The notes under the pieces are model-generated. The model saw only the letters and a program-made list of their open reading frames with translations. It ran no database searches and was not told where the DNA came from. This document shows positions 45,163-53,113 of a stretch of 60,831 nucleotides of DNA, in pieces. Origin of the DNA: Bacteroidota bacterium (lineage in GTDB: Bacteria > Bacteroidota > Bacteroidia > Cytophagales > Cyclobacteriaceae); contig JAEZGH010000030.1 of the NCBI GenBank assembly GCA_023417065.1, positions 1-60,831 of the forward strand, in the 5' to 3' direction. The translations under genes and the position numbers were made by a program. Position 1 is the stretch's first letter. Every line of letters begins with the position of its first letter.

Positions 45163-45520
45163 ATACGCCGTAATCCGGGTGGTGCCTCACGTGGAACGCG
45201 AGGAGTTCATAAATGTGGGCGTCATCCTGATATGCCCTGACAAGAAGTTCCTGAAAAGTAAAGTGGCTGTAAACGAAACCCGACTGCGCGCCGTTTGCGA
45301 CGAGATTGACATGGACGAGCTGAACCGTCACATCGGATCTTTTCAGCGCATCTGTTCCGGCGGGCCAGACTCAGGGCCTATCGGCAAGCTTCCGCTCAAA
45401 GAACGGTTTCGCTGGCTTACCGCCTCGCGGAGCACTATCCTCCAAACATCGCCGGTACACCCCGGCCTGTGCCACGATCCGCAGGAGATGCTCGATAAGC
45501 TTTACGCCAAACTGGCATGA
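45140..45520 (+). CDS. DUF3037 protein, partner of the HipA-like kinase
   Basis: 126 residues from the ATG at 45140 (MQGSHLFEYAVIRVVPHVEREEFINVGVILICPDKKFL); a longer in-frame ORF from 45005 only shadows the kinase gene. The start overlaps the kinase stop by 23 bp, which implies translational coupling. DUF3037 proteins are small cytoplasmic proteins of unknown function that often sit beside HipA-like kinases. Basic residues are spread along the chain. The stop codon is followed directly by a TTCAAGATTCAACTTTCA repeat. Confidence 0.82.
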   Translation: MQGSHLFEYAVIRVVPHVEREEFINVGVILICPDKKFLKSKVAVNETRLRAVCDEIDMDELNRHIGSFQRICSGGPDSGPIGKLPLKERFRWLTASRSTILQTSPVHPGLCHDPQEMLDKLYAKLA

Positions 45521-45811
45521 GGTTCAAGATTCAACTTTCAGCGTTCAAGATTGACCATGCCTGATAACTGTAAAGCCTGATGCTTCGGGGAATGTGTGCT
45601 CGTTGCCAGTTGCCGGTTCCCTGTTGCAGGTCAAATCGGTTTGGTTACGTAGGACGACGTGGACTCGTTGGACTATGGGCTGGTACCGCAACCTGACTGC
45701 CAACTTTCTAACTTTGCAGATGCCGGGCTACCTGCCCTGCTACTGACAATGGCGACACACCCTGCTACCCAACTCCCCTGCTAACCTGCAACCTGGCATG
45801 CCGCAACTGCC
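45521..45811. repeat. Intergenic quasi-repeat region
   Basis: 291 bp between DUF3037 and the beta-lactamase gene with no gene. It begins with TTCAAGATTCAACTTTCA (45523-45540, identical to 24851-24868), then GTTGCCAGTTGCCGGTTCCCTGTTGCAGG-type words near 45602, then a C-rich run with repeated CCTGCTAC and CTAACCTGCAACCTGGC words (45720-45800). The complementary words GGTAGCAGG and GGTTAGCA occur at 57920-57950. Confidence 0.6.
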
Positions 45812-46813
45812 CTACCCGCCAATCGCCTTGATTACTGCCGAGGTTGTTTCGGCAATAACGCGCTCGGCGACTTCGTGACCGCACGTGCTCCCTTTGAGGA
45901 ATACGACGATAATAATGTGACTGCCATCGGGTAACGTGGCAATTCCGGCGTCGTTGGTGGCGATGTTTACGCCGGCGAGCGTACGGTGACCGCCTGTCTT
46001 GTGAGCAATCCGCGATCCGCCCGGAAGACCTGCCTTAATTCGGTTTTGCCCAAACGGCGTATCTTCCATCAGCCGAAGCATCCGCGGGTAATCCGTGAAC
46101 CCGGGAAGTGTCCGGCGATGCAGACGAAGCAGCAACTGGCCCATCCCTTCCGGTGTGGAAACATCACGACGGTTATTCAGGTAGCGCCGAACAATGAGCT
46201 GCTCATCTTCACGGGACAGCGTTTCCAATACGCTGTCGATTTCAATTCCATTGTATGCCTTGAACTTTGATGACGACGCCAACAGGTAGTCCTTACCCAT
46301 CTGCTTTTCCGTCCGGTTAATCGAAAATCCCCTCAGGCCCGCCGATGAAAAGTATCGCATCACATTCTCCGTCCCTCCGACCAGTCCGAGCAAAATATCG
46401 CAAGCCGTGTTATCACTCAGCGACACCATCTGCTCAAGTAGTGCTCCGTGCGTTATGGTGAAGTCGCCATCGCTTTTCCAGCGGCGCGTCAGGAGACTGT
46501 GCTCCGGGGCAAGGAGATCTTTGGTGACCCGAATTGTATCGGTGAGCTTGTGTCTGCCCAGGAAAACCTGATTCAGATAGTATATTCCAATCGGCACTTT
46601 ATATACGCTGGCCATCGGAAAAAACTCGTTCTCACGAAATCCAATGTGCTGGCCCGTTTCTACATGCAGTGCCCAGACACCAAGGGTGCCACCTGATTTG
46701 ATCTCAAGTTGTCTGAATTGTTCATAAGTGTCAGACTGCGCCGCTGCGGGTGACATGAAGACCACCAACAACGCAGCAGTTGCAACAAGCAGTAGCAGGG
46801 ATTTTCGGAGCAT
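45812..46813 (-). CDS. Class A beta-lactamase
   Basis: 333 residues with a signal peptide ending near SPAAAQ (residue 26), so periplasmic. Active-site motifs: S69-V-Y-K72 (SxxK), S133-D-N135, omega-loop E169 in RTEKQM, and K272-T-G274. E-x-x-M in the omega loop is the pattern of the Bacteroidota A2-type enzymes (CfxA/PER-like). It hydrolyses beta-lactams in those relatives; the substrate range here is unknown. Its ATG overlaps the upstream SRAP stop by one base (TAATG), so the two are translationally coupled. Confidence 0.93.
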   Translation of the reverse strand: MLRKSLLLLVATAALLVVFMSPAAAQSDTYEQFRQLEIKSGGTLGVWALHVETGQHIGFRENEFFPMASVYKVPIGIYYLNQVFLGRHKLTDTIRVTKDLLAPEHSLLTRRWKSDGDFTITHGALLEQMVSLSDNTACDILLGLVGGTENVMRYFSSAGLRGFSINRTEKQMGKDYLLASSSKFKAYNGIEIDSVLETLSREDEQLIVRRYLNNRRDVSTPEGMGQLLLRLHRRTLPGFTDYPRMLRLMEDTPFGQNRIKAGLPGGSRIAHKTGGHRTLAGVNIATNDAGIATLPDGSHIIIVVFLKGSTCGHEVAERVIAETTSAVIKAIGG

Positions 46814-47559
46814 TAGTCGGAGCTGAGTTCAGGATAGAGTTCTTCCTGTTGCACCTCAGGAACATTAGTCTCCTCCGTCTTTGATGTGATTCGTTTTGAA
46901 ATGGTATACGCGTGCATCTGACCGTCGGCAACGGGCTGGCACAGCGCAAGTACGTCCTCCTTCGAAAGGTTGGGATTCAACCAGTCCTTTTCATACTCAC
47001 GCGGGATGATTACCGGCATACGTTGCTTCGAGTTATGAATCTTCTCCATCAGGCCGTTCGCGCGCGTCGTTAGTACGGTATACGTGTAATGGGCTTCTCC
47101 GCTGGAGCGGTCCGTCCATTTTGCATAAAGCCCGCCAATGGAAAACAAGGGTTGTTTCGACAGTTGAATGAAATACGGAAACTTCTTCGACTTCTTGTCT
47201 TCGGGGTTCAGCCAACGCCACTCGTAGAAACCGGAGCATGGAATCAAACACCGTTTACCTTCCCGGGCTGCATCGCGGAAACTCGGCTTGTCAAACATTT
47301 CTTCGCTAATGCAATTCAGCGTCGAGATACGCAGCTTCAATGCTGACGGCAGATCCTTCACCCAGTAGGGAATCAACCCCCAGTTGAAAAGGCGCAGCGC
47401 GGCGGGCTGGCCCGTCGTGACGAGTGGCGTCGCCTTGAAGTCGAATGCGTTCTCGTGGAAATTCGGCTCGTAAACCTCCTTCATCACCTCGTCATACGAT
47501 GCCGAATAATAGTCCGCCAGGTAATCGACATCGAACTTTTGAGATTTATGATAGCACAT
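46813..47559 (-). CDS. SRAP family protein (YedK/HMCES-like)
   Basis: 248 residues. Members form a covalent thiazolidine link with abasic sites in single-stranded DNA and protect them. The catalytic Cys2 (MCYHKSQ) is in place after Met removal, with the conserved RCLIPCSGFYEWRW, FSIGGLYAKWTD, TVLTTRANGLMEKIHNSKQRMPVII (catalytic His) motifs. Its coupling to a beta-lactamase gene is unusual. The start overlaps the end of the upstream membrane-protein gene by 14 bp. Confidence 0.93.
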   Translation of the reverse strand: MCYHKSQKFDVDYLADYYSASYDEVMKEVYEPNFHENAFDFKATPLVTTGQPAALRLFNWGLIPYWVKDLPSALKLRISTLNCISEEMFDKPSFRDAAREGKRCLIPCSGFYEWRWLNPEDKKSKKFPYFIQLSKQPLFSIGGLYAKWTDRSSGEAHYTYTVLTTRANGLMEKIHNSKQRMPVIIPREYEKDWLNPNLSKEDVLALCQPVADGQMHAYTISKRITSKTEETNVPEVQQEELYPELSSD

Positions 47560-48508
47560 AAGTATGGGGTTGGGTCATTTTTTTGTATGTGAGTACGAGG
47601 CCCAAAGCACTGGTACAGGCCCCGAAGTACGCAGGCAACAAATGTATGAAGTTTGTGTATCCGACCCAATAATGCACCCCTAGTGCCGTGAGGAAGCCGA
47701 CTGAGAGGGCGAGAGCCATAATCTGCCACAATGAAATGTTGTGTTCCGCGCACCGGAGGATGAAGAAGAATAGCAGACCGATGACGGCCAGTCCGCTACC
47801 GAAGGCTGCACGATCATGTGCGATGAGCGGTTTAAGACGCGGATTCAGCTGGTCAATTCCGCACACAGTAATATTCATGAATTCAAGATCCTGCGGGACG
47901 AATACCGACGTCATGCCAACTATGGAGATCGTTATGCCAGCAGCGAACATACCAACACTTGAGAAAAGCAGCAGAGCAATACCGACGCCGTGTGCCGAAC
48001 GCAGGGAGAAGTCGTTCCTTTTGGAAAAGACGCTCTTCCATTTCGCGCCCCGCACCAGCGGGTAACTCCGGATCATTCCGATGACGAAGAACGGGAGGAG
48101 GAGCAGTGTAGCCATACCGTGCCAGGTATCGAGGTATCCGTACCCGAGGTATGAAAGAAAGCTGGCGAAGCCTATTACTCCGGAAAACAGAAACAGATAC
48201 CACGCCCAGGGTTCTTGCTGCTTCAGGGGGAACTCGGCCATCCACATATACAGGAGCCCCACTGCCATAATCGAGCCGCCAAAAGAAATGCGATCATGGA
48301 ACATGAACTGGGCTATAGTTCCGTTTTGCATTTCCGTCAACTGGTAGGCATCCATGCCGAGGAAGGCCACATCATGCGGGAGAAAATGCCCGGTCAGCGA
48401 CTGTACAATCACAAGCAATCCGGTCAGGAGGAGAATAAGTCCGGTAAAAATCAGAAAGGGCCGGCCATCACCTGCAGCAGCATCCCATAGAGATCGTGTA
48501 TTCGTCAT
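47546..48508 (-). CDS. Membrane protein with internal duplication, unrecognised
   Basis: 320 residues, about eight membrane segments. Two halves share the same loop pattern: residues 42-89 (FLPHDVAFLG, then MFHDRISFGGSIMAVGLL) and 203-249 (FVPQDLEFMN, then IAHDRAAFGSGLAVIGLL), with conserved Pro-x-Asp, His-Asp-Arg and Phe-Gly. The conserved polar residues near membrane ends could bind metal, proton or ligand. No known family was recognised. It overlaps the SRAP gene by 14 bp and starts the three-gene unit with SRAP and beta-lactamase. Confidence 0.75.
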   Translation of the reverse strand: MTNTRSLWDAAAGDGRPFLIFTGLILLLTGLLVIVQSLTGHFLPHDVAFLGMDAYQLTEMQNGTIAQFMFHDRISFGGSIMAVGLLYMWMAEFPLKQQEPWAWYLFLFSGVIGFASFLSYLGYGYLDTWHGMATLLLLPFFVIGMIRSYPLVRGAKWKSVFSKRNDFSLRSAHGVGIALLLFSSVGMFAAGITISIVGMTSVFVPQDLEFMNITVCGIDQLNPRLKPLIAHDRAAFGSGLAVIGLLFFFILRCAEHNISLWQIMALALSVGFLTALGVHYWVGYTNFIHLLPAYFGACTSALGLVLTYKKMTQPHTYVLS

Positions 48509-48708
48509 GATTGAAGCGTATTCATCATTATCGGCAGTCTTTAAGCTAACGCACGTTCTTAAGGGTAGCGCTCAAACATACCAACTTATTTAACAATCAC
48601 CTCTTTCGCCTCGCAAATCCTGACAACAATTTAATACCTTTGTGATTCTCTGAAAAGTCATAACTCATTCCCTGAATCTTTGTCGCTGGTAAAGAATACG
48701 GACGCATT

Positions 48709-50277
48709 ATGTTTATCGAGATCATGGACACGACCCTGCGCGACGGGGAACAAACTTCGGGAGTAGCATACACCGCTTCCGAGAAGCTGAATATTGCCAA
48801 GATGTTGCTGGAAGAGGTGAAGGTCGACCGAATTGAAATTGCTTCGGCACGAATTTCTGACGGCGAATTTGAAGCAGCAAGTAAAATTGTGAAGTGGGCC
48901 AGTGAACACGGCTTCCTCGACGCGATTGAAATCCTTGGCTTCGTAGACGATAACCGTTCCCTCGACTGGATTCACCGCGCAGGTGGCAAAGTAATAAACC
49001 TCCTCTGCAAAGGTTCTCTGAAACACCTCCAGGGCCAGCTCAGGAAAAGTCCTCCCGAACATATCGCCGACATACGCAAGTCTATCGCCTACGCCTCTCA
49101 GCTGGGCATCAAAGTCAATGTATACTTTGAAGACTGGTCGAATGGGATGCGTAATGACCCCGACTACGTCTTCTACCTGATGTCGGAGCTGCAGGACGAA
49201 GCCATTGAAAGATTCATGCTCCCCGACACACTGGGTGTGCTCAGCCCTGACGAAACATTTGCGTTTGTTAAACAGATGGTGGAGCGTTTCCCTGGAAAGC
49301 ATTTCGACCTTCACGCGCACAACGATTATGACTTCTCCGTCGCCAACTGCTTCTCAGCTGTCAAGGCGGGAATATCAGGACTTCACGTAACAGTCAACGG
49401 GCTGGGTGAGCGCGCGGGCAACACACCGTTGTCGAGCGTTGTGGCAGTGTTAAAGGATCACCTCAAGGTCGACTTCTCTGTTGATGAATCCGCGCTTTGC
49501 AGTGTAAGCAAACTCGTAGAAGTGTTCTCAGGGATCAGTGTACCGGCAAACAAACCCATCATCGGTGATCACGTCTTCACACAAACCTGTGGCGTACACG
49601 CTGATGGTGACAACAAAGGCAATCTCTATTACAACGAGCTCCTGCCGGAGCGCTTCGGCCGCACACGTCAATATGCGCTTGGCAAGACATCAGGCAACGC
49701 GAGCATCAAGAAGAACCTTGAAGAACTCGGCATTGAACTGGATCCCGAATCGCTGCGCAAGGTAACGCAGCGCGTGGTGGAGCTCGGCGACAAGAAAGAG
49801 AACATCACTGCTGACGACCTCCCCTACATCATCTCCGATGTGCTTGGCCGGGAGATGCTCCAGGATAAGATACGTATCCGCAACTATTACTCAAGTCACG
49901 TATATAATCTCAAACCCGTTGCGACACTCAGCATAGAGATCGACGGTGAAGTGTACGAAGCTACTTCAACCGGAGACGGTCAGTACGACGCGTTCATGCA
50001 GGCCTTGAAGAGCATTTATGACCGCCTCGGTAAACGGTTACCGCAGTTGCTGAACTACAAGATCTCCATACCACCCGGCGGAAGGACCGACGCCTTCGTT
50101 GAAACGATCATTACCTGGGGTATCGACGACAGACAATTCAAGACACGTGGTTTTGAATCCGACCAGCAGGCTGCGGCGATCACGGCAACGCTGAAGATGC
50201 TCAACCTCCTTGAAGGCAAGGTTCAGGCCCCAAAGACGAAGTCCGTCGAACAGGGTATTGATCTTCCTGCAGTGTAG
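48709..50277 (+). CDS. Alpha-isopropylmalate / citramalate synthase family protein
   Basis: 522 residues. Condenses acetyl-CoA with a 2-oxo acid. The HMGL-like barrel starts with IMDTTLRDGEQTSGVAYTASEKLNIAKMLLEEVKVDRIEIA (metal-binding Asp and catalytic Arg), with the metal site FDLHAHNDYDFSVANCFSAVKAG and VNGLGERAGNTPLSSVVAVL. Residues about 395-510 form the LeuA-type regulatory domain (VATLSIEIDGEVYEATSTGDGQYDAFMQAL). It stands outside any leu or ilv operon here, so leucine, isoleucine (citramalate) or another chain-elongation role is open. A possible -7 box TACCTTTG lies at 48635. Confidence 0.88.
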   Translation: MFIEIMDTTLRDGEQTSGVAYTASEKLNIAKMLLEEVKVDRIEIASARISDGEFEAASKIVKWASEHGFLDAIEILGFVDDNRSLDWIHRAGGKVINLLCKGSLKHLQGQLRKSPPEHIADIRKSIAYASQLGIKVNVYFEDWSNGMRNDPDYVFYLMSELQDEAIERFMLPDTLGVLSPDETFAFVKQMVERFPGKHFDLHAHNDYDFSVANCFSAVKAGISGLHVTVNGLGERAGNTPLSSVVAVLKDHLKVDFSVDESALCSVSKLVEVFSGISVPANKPIIGDHVFTQTCGVHADGDNKGNLYYNELLPERFGRTRQYALGKTSGNASIKKNLEELGIELDPESLRKVTQRVVELGDKKENITADDLPYIISDVLGREMLQDKIRIRNYYSSHVYNLKPVATLSIEIDGEVYEATSTGDGQYDAFMQALKSIYDRLGKRLPQLLNYKISIPPGGRTDAFVETIITWGIDDRQFKTRGFESDQQAAAITATLKMLNLLEGKVQAPKTKSVEQGIDLPAV

Positions 50278-50292
50278 TCGCCACTACCCCGG

Positions 50293-51129
50293 CTAGTCTC
50301 CTTCCGGCAACACCAGCACAGGTCTGCTGGCGTGATTGACCAGGTTCTCAGCCACTGGACGCGAGAAGATTTTCAGCACGCTGTCGCGGTTGTGCGGAGT
50401 CAGAGTAATGAGGTCAGTACCGAGTTTTTCAGACGCGTTGATTATCGCATTTTCCTCATCATTGGTGTCCGCGAAGTTGATGGTAAACCTGTTGTCCGGA
50501 AAACGGGCTACGACATCTTCCATTTTATCTCTGGCAGCTTCCTGTTCGATCGAGTGGATCGCGAGGTTCACGTAAAGGAGATGAATGGTGGCGTCAAACC
50601 CTTTTGCAAGTTCCGTGAGAAACAGAAGTGGCGCCGTCACATTTTCTTCGAATGATGAAGCGAAAAGGATATCGGATATTTCAGACGAATCAAAGTTTTC
50701 CTTAACCACCAGCACCGGCACGTCCGCATGACGTGTTACGTACTGCGCATTGGAGCCAGCGAACCATTCTGCGATTCCGTGCAGGCCATGTGTTCCCATA
50801 ATAATCAGGTCGATGCGATAGGAATCCGCATAATCATCGATGCTCTCATTGCCCCGATCGTAGACGAGGATTCCACGGGAATTCACACCAACTGTTTCCG
50901 CGTTGCGGACAAGTTCGTCGAGTTCGGCGTGTACGTGTCCAACTTCAGCATAGCTTAAACGGAACTGGCCGGCTTCATAGGGTACATGGAAATTTCCAGG
51001 TACTTCTGGATACAGGTGCAGAAAGAAGACTTCAGCATTGAGGCGTCTTGCCATAGATACCGCGAGGTCGGCGGCCCTGGTAGCGCACGCCGAAAAGTCT
51101 GTAGGAACGAGTATTCTTTTGATGGTCAT
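50293..51129 (-). CDS. Tandem universal stress protein
   Basis: 278 residues with two Usp domains. The first (about 1-145; IKRILVPTDFSACATRAADLAVSMARRL) ends with LIIMGTHGLHGIAEWFAGSNAQYVTRHADVPVLVVKE, which keeps the G-x2-G-x9-G(S/T)-type ATP-binding pattern. The second (about 150-278) ends with DLITLTPHNRDSVLKIFSRPVAENLVNHASRPVLVLPE, where the glycines are lost. Cytoplasmic stress adaptor. It faces away from the DUF892 gene; the spacer holds a nested inverted repeat. Confidence 0.92.
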   Translation of the reverse strand: MTIKRILVPTDFSACATRAADLAVSMARRLNAEVFFLHLYPEVPGNFHVPYEAGQFRLSYAEVGHVHAELDELVRNAETVGVNSRGILVYDRGNESIDDYADSYRIDLIIMGTHGLHGIAEWFAGSNAQYVTRHADVPVLVVKENFDSSEISDILFASSFEENVTAPLLFLTELAKGFDATIHLLYVNLAIHSIEQEAARDKMEDVVARFPDNRFTINFADTNDEENAIINASEKLGTDLITLTPHNRDSVLKIFSRPVAENLVNHASRPVLVLPEGD

Positions 51130-51233
51130 GACACAGCAGTTTAGACGTTGTCAAAGGGCATTCCTTTCATTGTGATACCGGCAATGCCGGGTGGAATTCA
51201 TCATGAATCTCGTCTTCCTATTCCGGATAAAAT

Positions 51234-51324
51234 ATGATTGTAGTCAGACGTTGCCTGGATATTTATCCCTGATAGTCAGGCCGCAGGGCCGCGGGGCCAG
51301 CAGCCTGACGATGACTACAATCAT
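51234..51324. repeat. 91-bp nested inverted-repeat element
   Basis: Perfect 13-bp terminal inverted repeats ATGATTGTAGTCA (51234-51246) and TGACTACAATCAT (51312-51324) enclose 65 bp. Inside, GTCAGGC (51275-51281) pairs with GCCTGAC (51303-51309) around a GC-rich loop with repeated GGGCC words. No target-site duplication is evident. It could be a folded RNA, a cruciform regulatory site or a miniature mobile element. Confidence 0.6.
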
Positions 51325-51398
51325 TCTGAAAGGGCATACACGTCATACTTTTTACGGGTGTCAGGGGGTACTTTTCTGATAAGAAACCGCCATCGATT

Positions 51399-51908
51399 AT
51401 GAACAAGAGAAATGTAAACACCCTGAGCGACGCGCTGGCTTTTCAGCTCAACAACATGTACGATGCCGAGCAAAAGCTCCAGCAGGAGATCGGACCCTGT
51501 TGCCGGTTCTCCACTTTTCTCCATTTGCAGAATGAGATGAATAAATACATCGAGCAATCATCGAACAAGATGATCAAGCTTGAACGTATCTTCAACTACC
51601 TGATGGAAGAACCAGGAGGAATATCCAACGCAATTATCGAAAAGATGCTGGAGGACACGCAAGCGGTGCTGAAAATGGCGGACTCGTCAAGCCTTCGCGA
51701 CGTATTGCTCACGAGCTCATTGCTGGCCATCAACCACTATAAGCTTGGCGTTTACAGCTGCGCCCAGGTAATTGCGCTTAAGCTGGAAATCGAAACGGTG
51801 TCTGACCTGCTGTCAGAAATCGTTCACTGGGAAAAAGAAACAAACAAAGCGCTTTCAAAAATTGCGCTGGAAGAAACGGTGTATCAGCCCGGTGGAGCAC
51901 TGAGTTAG
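51399..51908 (+). CDS. DUF892 (YciE-type) ferritin-like protein
   Basis: 169 residues. Four-helix-bundle pattern of the DUF892 family: NTLSDALAFQLNNMYDAEQKLQQEI carries the family's DAEQ/K motif, and LLAINHYKLGVYSCAQVIALKLE the later helix with the conserved His/Tyr. These proteins are induced by general stress and may bind a di-iron centre; the residue set here is partly divergent, so iron binding is uncertain. It sits beside the Usp and DUF302 genes, suggesting a stress group. Confidence 0.8.
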   Translation: MNKRNVNTLSDALAFQLNNMYDAEQKLQQEIGPCCRFSTFLHLQNEMNKYIEQSSNKMIKLERIFNYLMEEPGGISNAIIEKMLEDTQAVLKMADSSSLRDVLLTSSLLAINHYKLGVYSCAQVIALKLEIETVSDLLSEIVHWEKETNKALSKIALEETVYQPGGALS

Positions 51909-52027
51909 GAAATGCATTCAGCTTGCCTGTTTAAGTTGTCAGACTAAAGTTCTATCTTCAGAACGCATAGCCCACCGTTGTTTTTTCCCGATTGCCTGAA
52001 CTGACTACAACCCAAAACTGAATCGAT

Positions 52028-52456
52028 ATGGCACACAACTATTCACGCAGCCTCAGGCTTCCTTTCAAACAGGTGCTGATGAGGGTTCGGGAGAATCTTG
52101 AGGATCAAGGCTTCACCGTAATCAACACCATCGATCTGAAGACGAACCTGAAAGACGAACTCGAAATTGAGTTCCGGAACTATCATATCCTGACCACGTG
52201 TCACCCACTGCTGAGCTATAAGGCGGTTAGTCTGGAACCACACATCGGAGAGCTCCTCCCCTGCAATATTGTCGTGCAGGAACATGAAAACGGAACCATT
52301 GAAGTGTCGGCCATCAATCCGCTGGAGACACTTGACAAGAATATGAGCACGGCTCCGTTGGAATTGGTCGCCAATGAACTCAGCAACCGTCTCAGAACAG
52401 CAATTGATTCTCTGGATTCTGAGAAGAAGGCTGCGCCGTTCAGTTTTTCCTACTAA
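52028..52456 (+). CDS. DUF302 protein
   Basis: 142 residues. The DUF302 fold is seen in SLRLPFKQVLMRVRENLEDQGFTVINTIDL, then FRNYHILTTCHPLLSYKAVSLEPHIGELLPCNIVVQE, and VSAINPLETL. These small cytoplasmic or periplasmic proteins have no established function; no signal peptide is seen. A strong terminator follows 21 bp after the stop. Confidence 0.9.
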   Translation: MAHNYSRSLRLPFKQVLMRVRENLEDQGFTVINTIDLKTNLKDELEIEFRNYHILTTCHPLLSYKAVSLEPHIGELLPCNIVVQEHENGTIEVSAINPLETLDKNMSTAPLELVANELSNRLRTAIDSLDSEKKAAPFSFSY

Positions 52457-52477
52457 CAACACACACCAATCAACCTG

Positions 52478-52508
52478 AAAATGCCAGCCCTTTAAAGGCT
52501 GGCATTTT
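52478..52508 (+). terminator. Rho-independent terminator after DUF302 gene
   Basis: AAAATGCCAGCC (52478-52489) pairs perfectly with GGCTGGCATTTT (52497-52508) around a 7-base loop, and the T run continues to 52510. Confidence 0.93.
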
Positions 52509-52689
52509 TTATCTACTCTCAATAACTGCAGCCTGAGTTCAAACTCCATGGTTAGCCATCAGGCATGAAAGCACCTCAACGAACAGGCTACTTTCGTTTG
52601 TAATATTCGCCGAAAGGTTGCTGAATTTCGGTGGATGGAAATTTGCTATTTCAAAGCCCGAACCGATTTTTTAACCTAACCTCTCTTTT

Positions 52690-53100
52690 ATGCAGGCGGA
52701 TCTGGATGTCACGACATCTTTAATTTCCAGGATCAGGACGTTGAATATATCAACAAACGGAATCCGGATCATCGCAACACTTCATTCAAAGCGGACACCC
52801 CTGCTGGTGGAATTCAGGGCATTCAAGGCATTTCTCGATGCTGAACTCCGCGAATTCAAGGCCCTAACCAAGTCCGCGGAGTTCTACCACAACTTCGCCA
52901 GTGACGGCTTCGCCGGCATTGACTGCTTTCAGGGTTCACATGTATCCGTCCGCACCTACCCGGGCCTGAATGATATCGTGTTCGACCTGTTCCTTTCCTG
53001 TGACATTCCCGGCCACGAGGATATCTCGAATACCCTTTATTCGAAAACCATCGCTTTTTTCGAATCCCGCGTACTCAGCGAGAAAATTGTCAAGGGCTGA
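52690..53100 (+). CDS. Divergent AdoMet-decarboxylase-like (SpeD superfamily) protein
   Basis: 136 residues, the size of prokaryotic SpeD proenzymes. Residues 65-104 follow the SpeD pattern: FYHNFASDGFAG, then QGSHVSVRTYPGLND, then IVFDLFLSC. Ser83 stands where the self-processing Ser that becomes the pyruvoyl group is found, and Cys104 is near the catalytic Cys. Two key positions differ: Gly82 replaces the Glu before the cleavage site, and Arg88 replaces the processing His. It may be an inactive relative or a decarboxylase with a new substrate (SpeD homologues acting on ornithine or arginine are known). No speE or other polyamine gene is nearby. It ends 13 bp from the convergent TonB-receptor gene. 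Confidence 0.6.
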   Translation: MQADLDVTTSLISRIRTLNISTNGIRIIATLHSKRTPLLVEFRAFKAFLDAELREFKALTKSAEFYHNFASDGFAGIDCFQGSHVSVRTYPGLNDIVFDLFLSCDIPGHEDISNTLYSKTIAFFESRVLSEKIVKG

Positions 53101-53113
53101 ACAGCCCGGGTAA

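Noticed and set aside
53094..53107. Hairpin GGGCTG-AA-CAGCCC as a bidirectional terminator
   Set aside because: The stem is only 6 bp and neither side has a T run.
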